Of a DNA stretch of 64,000 nucleotides, positions 30,501 to 42,500 are shown in pieces. Where the stretch lies: assembly GCF_965363235.1 (NCBI RefSeq), contig NC_134845.1, positions 69,035,261-69,099,260 on the forward strand. The letters are read 5' to 3'. Origin of the DNA: Mytilus galloprovincialis (taxonomy: Eukaryota; Mollusca; Bivalvia; Mytilida; Mytilidae). A program made the translations under genes and the position numbers. Numbering within the stretch: the stretch's first letter is position 1; each line of letters begins with the position of its first letter. The notes under the pieces were generated by a model. The model was not told where the DNA came from. It saw only the letters and a list, made by a program, of their open reading frames with translations, and did not search any database.

Positions 30501-33500
30501 AATGGCTAATATCTCAAAAACAAGCACGGTGACCTAAATATTTTGTTTGCTCTTTTGATTCCTTTATTAATCCCCTATCAATATATGCTAGTGTTTTGAA
30601 AAGTTAATTGCTTTGAAACTGAGAAACCAGCTCCCTTAAAGTTAAAAACAACATGCATATGTCACCTTACATATTCTTGATTTTATGATCTTTACATAAA
30701 CCAATGATTTGAAATATGACCTTTTTTTTGATTTTTGTCATTATAAAAGAAAAGTTTCAGATGTTCAATTATTGATGAAGTAAATGTTTTAAACGTTGTT
30801 TTGATGTAACCATACGTGATCATGCATGAACTCATGAGTGGCTATATTTTACTATTCAATTACCTTACTTTTGTTAAAATGTAGGTTTAGTTCACACTAT
30901 CTTTGAAATATAATTGATTCGAAGATAAAAAGATTAAAGTATGCAGTACCTGTAGAGAGTTGAAAATTGCAAATAGGTATTGGAAAATGACCAGATCATC
31001 GTTCACAGAAAAAGCTCCTAGTACCCACGTTACTCCAAACAACGGCAAGATGACACATATACTTTTTAAACCAATCCTACGACAAAAACACCATACAAGT
31101 ATTATGTCATGAAACATTAACAAAAATTTTCAATTTATGTAATGACATTTAAAACAAAATGTTAATATTTTTAATATATTAATCGCATGCTGTCTGAATT
31201 ATCTGATATTTATATTATACAAATTTGTTGGTGATTTAATGTCATGAATATATCAATTCTCCTTTCGCAGTATTCTAATGTGAAGACTATTGATGATGCA
31301 TAATTAAAAAGAATAATGATTCTTTGTAGATATGCATGTTTATTAACATTTCTTTTATATTTATAATAAATACAACACAATAGATTTAACAGATTCAATG
31401 TATATTCCAATTAAAGCATTAGCTATATCAAATATTTTAAAAGTGATGACAAATTTTGGCCAGCGTCTGATCCAGTGAGGTTTATTCACTTAAAAGAGTT
31501 GGGTATTTCTGTTAACCCTTTTCACTATAAATACTAAACTTACTTCGATTTCTCTTTAAGTGATTTAGCGGCAAGCCCTCTAGTGGTCATCATTTTATGA
31601 ACAGTTAAAATGATTATAATAAAATTAATCTGAAACATGCGATATAAAAAATATTATCACACACGTTCGCAAGAAAAGTGTTCTGAATATTAGACTTCCG
31701 TTCTGCTTTTGTATGGTTTACTTAATCTTAATTTTTCTTAAAATAGATATGGACGCATATTTAACAAGTTGTTTTACTAGTATGATTTTTGCTTTTCTTC
31801 GATATTTGATTTTTATTGTTACGTCGATGTTGCACGTGCCATATAATAAAATTAGAAATTCTCGCATCTGTCGCTATAAAAAAAAAGAAGAAGACATAGA
31901 TTAAACAGGTAAACGCTCTGCACAGATTGCATGATAGTTTGTTTTTGTTTAACAAACATATCATTGTGTTTTTGGTTAATGCTTTTCATCTTTATTTTAT
32001 ATTTGTATTCGTTCTTTCTTTTTATTTTAAGGAAAAAATGAATCATTTGCAAAGGTTGTGTACAACATATATTTGTAGGTCTATCAAATAACACGTAATT
32101 CATGAAGCCAGATTACAATGATCGAAAAAAATAGCAGTTTTATAATTTTTTTTTTCAACCCTATTTCCATATAGATATAGTGTAGTTCACCTTACATGAA
32201 CAAACATTCTAACATGTTTAACCCCGCCACATTATTTATGTATGTGCCTGTCCTAAGTCAGGATCCTGTAATTCAGTGGTTGTCGTTTGTTTATGTGTTA
32301 CATATTTGTTTTTCGTTCTTTTTTTTTACATAAATAAGGCCGTTAGTTTTCTCGTTTGAATTGTTTTACATTGTCTTATCGGGGCCTTTTATAGCTGACT
32401 ATGCGGTATGGGCTTTGCTCATTGTTGAAGACTGTACGGTGACCTATAGTTGTCAATGTCTGTCTTTTGTGGATAGTTGTCTCATTGGCAATCATACCAC
32501 ATCTTCTTTTTTATATATTCGTACATACCATAATCACAAGTAATGCTGGTCCAATAAAAGCCCAGATAAGATTTGATTCAAGAGTTAACCAACAACTGAA
32601 ATGATTAAAAAGAATATCTTTTGGTGTAAAAAATAAAATATATATGATCATAATTCAAAGGACAGTTTATGATGTATCCACCTCAAACGAAACACGTGAA
32701 AATCAGCAATTAAATTAATACATCTAAACAAGGATTTTATCATTTGTTAACCGTTTGAAATTGTCCTTATAGAACATGTCCAAGAGAAACCATCAGTTAA
32801 ACCATTGTGGTGACGTCAGCCTATTCATTTGCCGTGATTCTTTTTCTAGAATCAACGCTTCCTAAATCCATCGCTGAGATGGACTCGCCAGATTATATTC
32901 TATTGTTTCCTTTGTGTGCCTAATATCATTAAGTTTGAATTGACTCATTTCCTGATTTGTGTTCACTAATAGAGATTATTAAAATTTTATATTTTCAATA
33001 ATCTGGTTTAATTCAATCGAATATTTGTGTGGGTGCGTGGGTGTTGCAGTCTGTAGCTCATTGCAATATTCGGCATGGCCATAGATGGCGCTCGCAGCTT
33101 GAATCAGATTTTTGGAATTTCCGTATCAGCTTGAATTAGAATTTTGGAATTCCCGTATCGGGCACTTGTTAATTTGCTGTCGACTTGAAAGCAGGTGTTT
33201 CACAAATAAGTTAAACTATTTAAAAGGAAAAGAAAAGATGCCAAACAAGAGAAATGCCATAGGATCGCCATCCAGGGCCATGGGAAAGAAGAGAAGAACG
33301 GCTAACAGGACAGGCGGACAGAGAATGCAGAACGAGGAAATCCCACAAAAGAAGGACGGAGCTGGACGGAGAAGAACTGCCAAGAAAACACAAGGGGTCG
33401 GACATGTGGTGGCAGAAGGACCGGTGGAAACTACTGATTTCTCATCAGGTAATGAGTCGGAGGAGGATGCACGAGCGTTCCCCTCTTTAAGGCACGACCC

Positions 33501-36500
33501 GTTACACCAAAACTTTGAAATTGCAAATAATTCCATTGATTTCACTCCGTCTCAAGAATCTAGCATTCATGACACAGTGGGCGAACACGTGTCTTTTAAA
33601 ATTAAGAAAACAATTTGGGAGGGAAAGTTTATTGAGCTTCATTCTCTTTTGAGAACGCGAAAAGCAATGGAAGAGGTGGACGAGGGCGATTTGAAATTAA
33701 AAAGGGGAAAAATTTGCATTGATAAAAGATCGTCGAGTGTTTATTTGTCCATAAATGAATGGACTTCAGCATTCATGGTTTTTATGAGTGTCTACATTGA
33801 AAAATACAGCACACGGGCACAGGAATTGTTAAAATATATGCGCGATATAAGACTAGCGGCAACGAGGTCAGAAAACTGGGCCACCTATGACGAGCTATTT
33901 AGGCTAAAAATAGAAAAGAATCCAAATTTATCTTGGGGAAATATACACGGTGAATATTGGCTATTACACATCACATCTCCCATAGTACAAAACTGTGTGT
34001 CAGTGCAATCAAAGGGTGATAGAACAAATACACAACATCCGCTAATCTGATGATTATAAATTCCTAACTGTCAGTATTAATTATAAGTCAAGTCAACTAT
34101 AAAAGTGATAACGTATAATGTTAACATAATTTAACAATCCTCCCTCTTTTAATTAAGAAGATCAAGATAAACAAGATTAATCTCTAGTGAATGAAAGTAA
34201 TAAATTCAATTTGCACTCAATTGAACTAAATAGCTACAAGTTTTACTGTCTATATTTTTAATGTTCAATTATGAAATCCTAAACCTACAGTGATATCACT
34301 ACACTAACTTAACCACAAATATTTACAGTCATAATTATGTTTCTAATAAGTCTCTCTGGTGCCTTTCTTACTATTTCTGTGCGGTGCATAACGATAGTAT
34401 CATTAGCATTTTCAACTGTTTTATTTTTGGTTATTTTAGTTTGTTCGGATTCATTGTTATTTTCAGAGTTTTCGGTATCGCGATTGAATTACATGTTGGT
34501 ATTGTTATGAATTCAGTGTCAGTATCAGATATGGTAATTTTAAATATGTTTGGTATGTTTTTATTTTCCTGCGGTACGAATTCACGAATCTGATCAATAT
34601 GTCTCTTCCATACTAAATCTCCAAATTGGACTTGATAAGTTACTGTTCCGAGTTTATGAACGATAGTTCCTTGTTTCCACTTGTTATTGTCTCTATAGTC
34701 TCTTTAAGATTTGGACTCCCTAATGGATGCAAAAAGAATATTTGTTTTTTACCATCTCCTCATTTTATTATTATTCTCTGTGGAGCTAATGATTTGACAG
34801 ATTTAGAATTGACAGGGAATGGTTTAATTGAAAATGTAAAAATGGTCTACCCTACGTTACCAGGCTTTATTTAAAAAGGTTATTATAATATGGTCTTCAA
34901 TGCTACAATGCGATACTGGCATGTTGCACCCTTGGATGCGGGTGCAATAATAGAACAGAACAGAAAAAGAGAAATTTAGTGGCCAAAAACTTTGTTACAG
35001 AAAATTGGGGTAAAGCTATATTACATGAGAACATTAAGGCGTGAAGTGTCTTTATACAGAACAAATGGAACTAATTTGTCACAAACTGGAAATCAGGTTT
35101 TCTTGAATAATATACAAGGGTGTGGGGGTTGAGTCTTTCATACGCACACCATAATCAACTTTTCCTAAGATTCAATAATGAAAATTTTGTGGAGGTGAGA
35201 ACCCCTGTCAGATTTGGTAGCTGACTTGGGCTCTCATGTGGCGGTCCAGGGAGACTGGTAGTGATTGGGGGATTATTTCACTCGGCCCTTGCTCTGGGCC
35301 TGACAAGTTCTAAAACTTGCAGGTTTGGAAAATGTGGTTAGTGGTAACGGTGGTGTCTACAGATGGGTGACTCTGGGACCTCCTCCACCTCATCTTATAG
35401 AGGGGAGGCCTACACCTGCCAACAGGTGGGGCACTAATAACTGGAGCATTGGTAATACGAGTGTTTTCCCCGGTCACTCCCCATGGTAGGTGGTGGTGTA
35501 ACCGTGTTTAACTACCAGGGGTTTTATGACACTATGTCAACATAGGTCAGCTGATAGCCATTGTGTATAGGTAATCGGTAGTCACCCTGGCGCCTCAACA
35601 AAATATTATAGAATACTCTGTAGCCAAAGTAATGCCACAAAGTAAAAATGTATATTCTAGTCATGAAAATGTAAATACAAGTTGGTGTAATAAAATGTAT
35701 TTTTAATTCAAAGGATTGTTTTTGTATAAGTTGTAAATGAAATACAGAGGATGGAACTCTACACAAATGAGTAAAATATACAGAAAGTCTGTACAGTATT
35801 TGAATTTTGGTATTTGTGAATTACAATTAACAACACACAAAGAGAGACAACTCTAGTTTAATTTTTAACATATTTTAGAAAATACGTCAACAACTCTTGA
35901 TCGTTGTTCTTCGTCTCATTGTTATTCGTTCAGTATTGATATAGGGTCTTCTTATATGAGTATTGCAATTAATAGAGATTATTAAAATTTTATATTTTCA
36001 ATAATCTGGTTTAATTCAATCGAATATCTGTGTGGGTGCGTGGGTGTTGCAGTCTGTAGCTCATTGCCATATTCGGCATGGCCATAGATGGCGCTCGCAG
36101 CTTGAATCAGATTTTTGGAATTTCCGTATCAGCTTGAATTAGAATTTTGGAATTCCCGTATCGGGCACTTGTTAATTTGCTGTCGACTTGAAAGCAGGTG
36201 TTTCACAAATAAGTTAAACTATTTAAAACCCGCCCACCCTCCCTATGAGAATAGTTGCTGCTGTTTTTGTTTTATATTTTCAGGCACTTGTTTCCTGTAT
36301 TTTATTTGAATATTATGGTTACCAGTATCCAGGCTGACCTTCATAGTATTGGACCAATACAGGATAATTTCGAATAAACTTGCGTTTCTATGAATTGGAT
36401 ATTTCAGTTATTCAGCACTTTTTAACATATTATGGACTATTGTGATTTAAGCATCCAGAATTAATTTTAGTTTTTAGTAATTAACAATTTTAATAATTGG

Positions 36501-39500
36501 AAAGAAAACAAGACACTTTTTAGAAATTAATCATCTTCTACTATCCTTAGACGCAGAGTCAATTTTGAATGGGGGGAGGTCCAGGGAGACTGGTAGTGAT
36601 TGGGGGATTATTTCACTCGGCCCTTGCTCTGGGCCTGACAAGTTCTAAAACTTGCAGGTTTGGAAAATGTGGTTAGTGGTAACGGTGGGGTCTACAGATG
36701 GGTGACTCTGGGACCTCCTCCACCTCATCTTATAGAGGGGAGGCCTACACCTGCCAACAGGTGGGGCACTAATAACTGGAGCATTGGTAATACGAGTGTT
36801 TTCCCCGGTCACTCCCCATGGTAGGTGGTGGTGCAACCGTGTTTAACTACCAGGGGTTTTATGACACTATGTCAACATAGGTCAGCTGATAGCCATTGTG
36901 TATAGGTAATCGGTAGTCACCCTGGCGCCTCAACAAAATATTATAGAATACTCTGTAGCCAAAGTAATGCCACAAAGTAAAAATGTATATTCTAGTCATG
37001 AAAATGTAAATACAAGTTGGTGTAATAAAATGTATTTTTAATTCAAAGGATTGTTTTTGTATAAGTTGTAAATGAAATACAGAGGATGGAACCTCTACAC
37101 AAATGAGTAAAATATACAGAAAGTCTGTACAATATTTGAATTTTGGTATTTGTGAATTACAATTAACAACACACAAAGAGAGACAACTCTAGTTTAATTT
37201 TTAACATATTTTAGAAAATACGTCAACAACTCTTGATCGTTGTTCTTCGTCTCATTGTTATTCGTTCAGTATTGATATAGGGTCTTCTTATATGAGTATT
37301 GCAATTAATGAATTATTTTTAAAAACTTACCTTTAATTTTTGTAATTTCTATATGCCTTCACTGGGAATCGAACCCGTCCATATGTTTTGTAACTTGTTA
37401 CTGACATTAACATATCGAAAAAACCTCTGAGCTACCAATCGGTTACGATTTAAAAGTCTATTTTATATATATAAATGAATATATGATATACATCGGCACA
37501 ACGGAAACACACGGCTTGTACCTTTATATATACATAATAGGTATTAATCGTATAGTATTAGTTGGTAGCCACGAGGTTTCGTAGTTAAAACAAATGAGTT
37601 AAAGCTAAGGACTTGTCTGTTTAGGTTCGAATCCCTGAATTCTCTTTGTTGCGCCAATAGTCTAGATTTCCAGTTTTTGTTCTTGTTTTGAATGTTACTG
37701 TGGATATTTTGTGTAAAAAAAAGCGATTTTGGTCGTTTATTATAGAATAATGGTTGGCTATTCCATATGTTTGAAACAAATCAAAAATGGATTGCATAAT
37801 ATTGGTCCATTTTTGTTTTATAAATTAATATTATATGATTTCATCTGTTTTACTACATAATTTCATAAATTTTAATTCGCAAATTCCTATGCTAGAAAAT
37901 CGTGATATGTCTTGAATTAGGCTTATTGCTAGAAATTTCGGAAACATACTTATTATATGCACTATATATAATGTTTTTGTCGGGTTGTTGTACCTTTGAC
38001 ACATTCTCCATTTCCATTAAGATCAATTCAAATAGAAATAAGTTTGAATATATCTTATTTTGTAAAAACAGAAAACATTCGGATGCCTGATGATATGAAG
38101 ATCTTTAAGGTCAGACGTGTTGTGTTATAATATATTTGTATTTTTTTAACAATTTAATTGTGATATCTTATTTATTGTAATGGATCATTTAACACAATAC
38201 CATGGTTAATCAAACTCACTTACAATAACTTCTAATTAAGAATAGGCGTTAATTTTCAAAAGACATTATCACAATAGTAAAAGTGATAGATACAATGCAT
38301 AAGCGTTCATTCATGAAAAACAAACCATTCGCCCTGCGGGCTCATAGTTTCTTTTTCAAGAATCAACGCTTATCCATTGTATCTATGTCACATAAACTAT
38401 CATTGACATTGCTTGGTTATGCAAATTTCATACAATCTTAATTGGTTCTGTGTACAGTGCTAGGATTAGGTAAACAAGTATGCTTATTTGAAGCACAATC
38501 GCATCAAATATTAAACCTCAGGATTTGTATACGGTCCATTTCATTATAGTAGGCACCACACATTTCATTATCAGCATCATCAACATCGTCATCGTTGTTT
38601 AATGACTAATATACTGTAACTTTAACATATATACTTACAACTGTTGATTGCCATATCCTTTCAGTTTAGTCGAAGTGGCCGAAATCCCAACTATACCAGC
38701 AGGAACAACTTGAAATAAAGAATCAATGATATTTTGTATCATGCAAAACTTACTTAGAACTTAAGGTGATATCAAGAAGTCAACCTCGTACTATCAAATG
38801 TTATTTTAAAGCTTCATACTCCTGACAATTATGATTCTGAATAAACTTAACTATCATATTATTTTCATAACGCTGTGATACATTTTACATTCAATATTTA
38901 AGACAAATATATTTTGTTCCACTCTTTGTGATATTTAATTTTGTAACTCACCTCTTCTGGGGTTTTGCTGTCGGGTTTTTAAAGTTAAATGATTAATGCT
39001 CGGCAAACAGATATAGCCTTCAACAAAATTCAATCATAACAATTAAATGTTTGCAGTGACCTTTTCATTTCTCATCCTTGATAAGCAACCGGTAATTCAA
39101 TTAAGCATACCAAATGAATCATCCTGCCTTTTTTGTTATTCTTTTATTTCAAAAACAAATATTTTTCTTCGTATCAAACATTTGCATGATTGTTCAAGAG
39201 TTTCAGCCATCGATTTTGAATTTTGTTGTTTTTTGTTTGATACTTACTCCAACATGCAGGTATTAGCTTATATACTATAGATCTTGTTGGGAAGATAATG
39301 ACAACCATTCTCACTATATGAATACCCGCAGCCAGCATCAGAGCAAAGTCTGTTAGAAACATGTAATGTAAGGCAACCGCAATCACTGAACAAACTACCT
39401 TTAAATAAAATATATTAACAAGCATTACATATTGTTTGAAGATCACAAAGTTATCATATTGACATTTCCTATCTAAGTTTGGCCTTCGTGTTCATGATTT

Positions 39501-42500
39501 TAATAGAACTACACTTTTATAGTTATTTTCTACGTTATAAATTGTTGACAATCTCACTTTTTCCGAATTGTTCAAAATATTCCTGATGATTTTTAATCCT
39601 TATATATTGTACATGTATATGACTCTATGCTACAAGATTCAAAGTGGTCAATATGTACAACGAATTTGGGTTTCAACTGATTTGTGTATACTAACTTTCT
39701 ATATCATTTTGCATTATGCTTGTTTTCACTTAGCAATTTGGAAATATGAATAACCCTAATTTTATACTTTGGTTTTTACTATCTTGTTTGGGACTGTTAG
39801 TCTTTTGCCGTTTTTTACTTTCTTGTAATGACGGCGTCAGCTTATCGTTGACTAATTTGAATGAATATTCTTTTCTTATAGTTCACCCTCCCTTTGTTTT
39901 AGTTTTGTATCAAAGCTTTCATCAGATAACTACTTTATGACTATTTTTGTTCTTACTTTATTATCTGTTCTTGTAATTCCAGCTAAGAATATGACATACG
40001 AAATAATTAATGCAACGCATAAGTTCATCAGTGTTTTTGTTCGATCATTTGCCACATAGCTACAAAATAAAATAAAATCACCTATCATTATACGGTTATG
40101 CATAATGAACAAATGTATTTATCATGAGCAACTAGTTGATGCATTATGCGAAGATCGACTTTCCTTTCAAGAACACTGACAATAGTCTTTATTTTAGGTA
40201 GGGCTCGTGGTGCAATGTCTCCAAAGTTTTAATTAAAGCTTTTTTTCAAAATGTCAAATGTCCTACACGTACGAATTTGATTGTACCTTCCAGTTGGTAG
40301 TTTCCGTATATCTTCAAAAATATCGTTCCTGAAACTAAATCGTAATTTTTGGGATATATTTTTAACCAATTCTTTGTAATTGTAAACTAGATACCTACAC
40401 ACAATGTACAGCAGAAATATTAACTGTTTGTTTTTTTCATTTAAAATAATTTCCTCAAATTTGATAGTTGCAAGGGCATCTTAAAGACAACTACATTATT
40501 TCAATTATATGTAACTTGACTTACTCCCATAGAACAAAATGAACGACAACTGTTATGACCAGGAACAAAATTGACACTCCACATCCAATGGCTGATATCA
40601 TGCTAAGTGGTAATTGATGAGATAACGGCTTGAAAAATATTACATCTATATCAAATATGATTGCAAACTAGTATTAATATAACATAAAATGTTTAACGTA
40701 GAGTATCGATGTTTCGAAGTTGATTATGATAAGTAGATGGTACTCATATAAAAGAGATGAAAGGTAGTAAAGAGAGATCGAAAATCACAAAGTCGATGAC
40801 AGATTTACAAATCCATTTTTAAAATATTTTTGTTCGCAAAAAAGATTTTGTTTCTCATAGGATTAATAGATTACATTTACTGTGATAGGCAAACTCTTTT
40901 GGGAAGTATGGTCTTCAACTTTGTATTTTTTGGCAAATTAACCTTTATGAATCGAGCGTCTAGCGTTTCAATTTTTTAGACTGATATTTTTACTGATATG
41001 ACAGGAAACACAAGAAAAGATAACTAAATTATACCTACTGGCATACCTACTACCTGTGTTTCACAGGAAAGTTTAAACCTACCAAACCTACGCAAGATGC
41101 CTGTACCAAGTAATGGATAAACATATAAGTATAACTGCTAGTAGTCTGTTGTAATGTACATGATTTATATATAATTGTCATTTCATTTATATTTCTTTTG
41201 TTACATCTTCTGACATCGGACTCCGACTTCTCTTGAACTGAATTTTAATGTGCGTATTGTTATGCGTTTACTTTTCTACATTGGATAGAGGTATAAGGGG
41301 AGGGTTGAGATCTCATAAACATGTTTAACCCCGCCGCAATTTTGCGCCTGTCCCAAGTCATGAGCCTCTGGCCTTTGTTAGTCTTATGTGATTTTTAATT
41401 TTAGTTTCTTGTGTATAATTCGGAGTTTAGTATGACGTCCATTATCACTGTACTAGTATACATATTTTTTACGGGGCCAGCTAAAGGACGCCTACGCGTG
41501 TGGAAGTTTCTGGCTACATTGAAGACCCATTGGTGGCCTTCGGCTGTTGTCTGCTCTATGGTCGGGTTGTTGTCGCTTTGACACATTCCCCATTTCCTTT
41601 CTCAATTTTATGTCGTTACGCTAGTTGACATAGTCAGGCGCTTTTGTTTTGGGGAATTTCCTTGTAATTGTCTTTTCAAAGTGTATTATATATATATAAT
41701 ATATATAGGCAATTTAAACTTTTAGTATACAAATACTTATATATTTTAGAATAAATTATGTACATACTGTCTTTCCTGGACTCATCAATATGGCAAAATT
41801 AGTGGTGTGATTGTATTCACATGTCGTGTAAGAATCTGTAGCATCGACAACTCGTGAACCAAATGAGGACCAAGCTCCATTAACAGTATTTCTATAAAAA
41901 AAATAAACATGTTACAAATTATGTTATTATTGTTGTAAATATCTTGCGAAATAATATAATAGATAAGTGTATTCGAAAACGTCAAATAAGAGTTAACACT
42001 TTTTTTTATATTCGAGACGTCACTCATTAAATTAAAATGATGCTCAATAAAAAAATAAAGACAAATTCTCAACAACAAAATATAATACGTACAGGAATCA
42101 TGTTAGTGACCACAGTTGGTCTCAAAAAATTATGAGTCATTTGAAATAATAATAATCTGCTTAAGAACATGTAAGTTTGTGGTTTGTTGAGATGGTTCAT
42201 AAGTTTTTCTCGTTTTTTATGTAGATTAGACCGTTGGTTTTCCGTTTGAATGGTTTTACACGTCTAGTAATTTTTGGGGCCATTTATAGCTTGCTGTTCG
42301 TTGGGAGCCAATGCTCCGTTTTGGAGACTGTAATTTGTACTATTCAAGTGGTTTACTTTTATAGATTGTGACTTGGATGGAGAGTTGTCTCACTGGCACT
42401 CATACCACATCTTCTTATTTCTTGTAGTATTTTACATCGTTTTGCTGGGTTTTTTAAGACACCTGTTTATGTATAAATATGTTAAGATTTAAGTAACAGT

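Larger units (their letters stand above)
32971..37309 (+). mobile_element. DIRS-type (Ngaro/PAT-like) retroelement with split direct repeats
   Basis: Order is A1 (32971-33225), internal part, B1 (35243-35973), A2 (35974-36228), 349-base spacer, B2 (36578-37309). A1 and A2 (255 bases) and B1 and B2 (about 731) are nearly identical. This A1...B1-A2-B2 plan is the known signature of Ngaro/PAT/VIPER elements, which integrate with a tyrosine recombinase. The internal part has a gag-like ORF but no recognisable reverse transcriptase, RNase H or recombinase, so this copy is non-autonomous. The bases TAAT occur at both ends and at the B1/A2 junction. It sits in the intron between exons 20 and 21 of gene B, in the opposite orientation. 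Confidence 0.82.

Noticed and set aside
33216..33545. Minus-strand open stretches opposite the DIRS ORF
   Set aside because: Shadow of the gag-like ORF; the basic low-complexity start leaves the other strand open.
34384..34874. Plus-strand open stretches of 69 and 82 codons
   Set aside because: The minus strand here encodes a gypsy integrase C-terminus; the plus-strand frames are shadows.
35243..37309. LTR pair of an ordinary LTR retrotransposon
   Set aside because: The repeats are split and interleaved as A1...B1-A2-B2 and there are no matching full-length ends, which fits DIRS-type elements instead.
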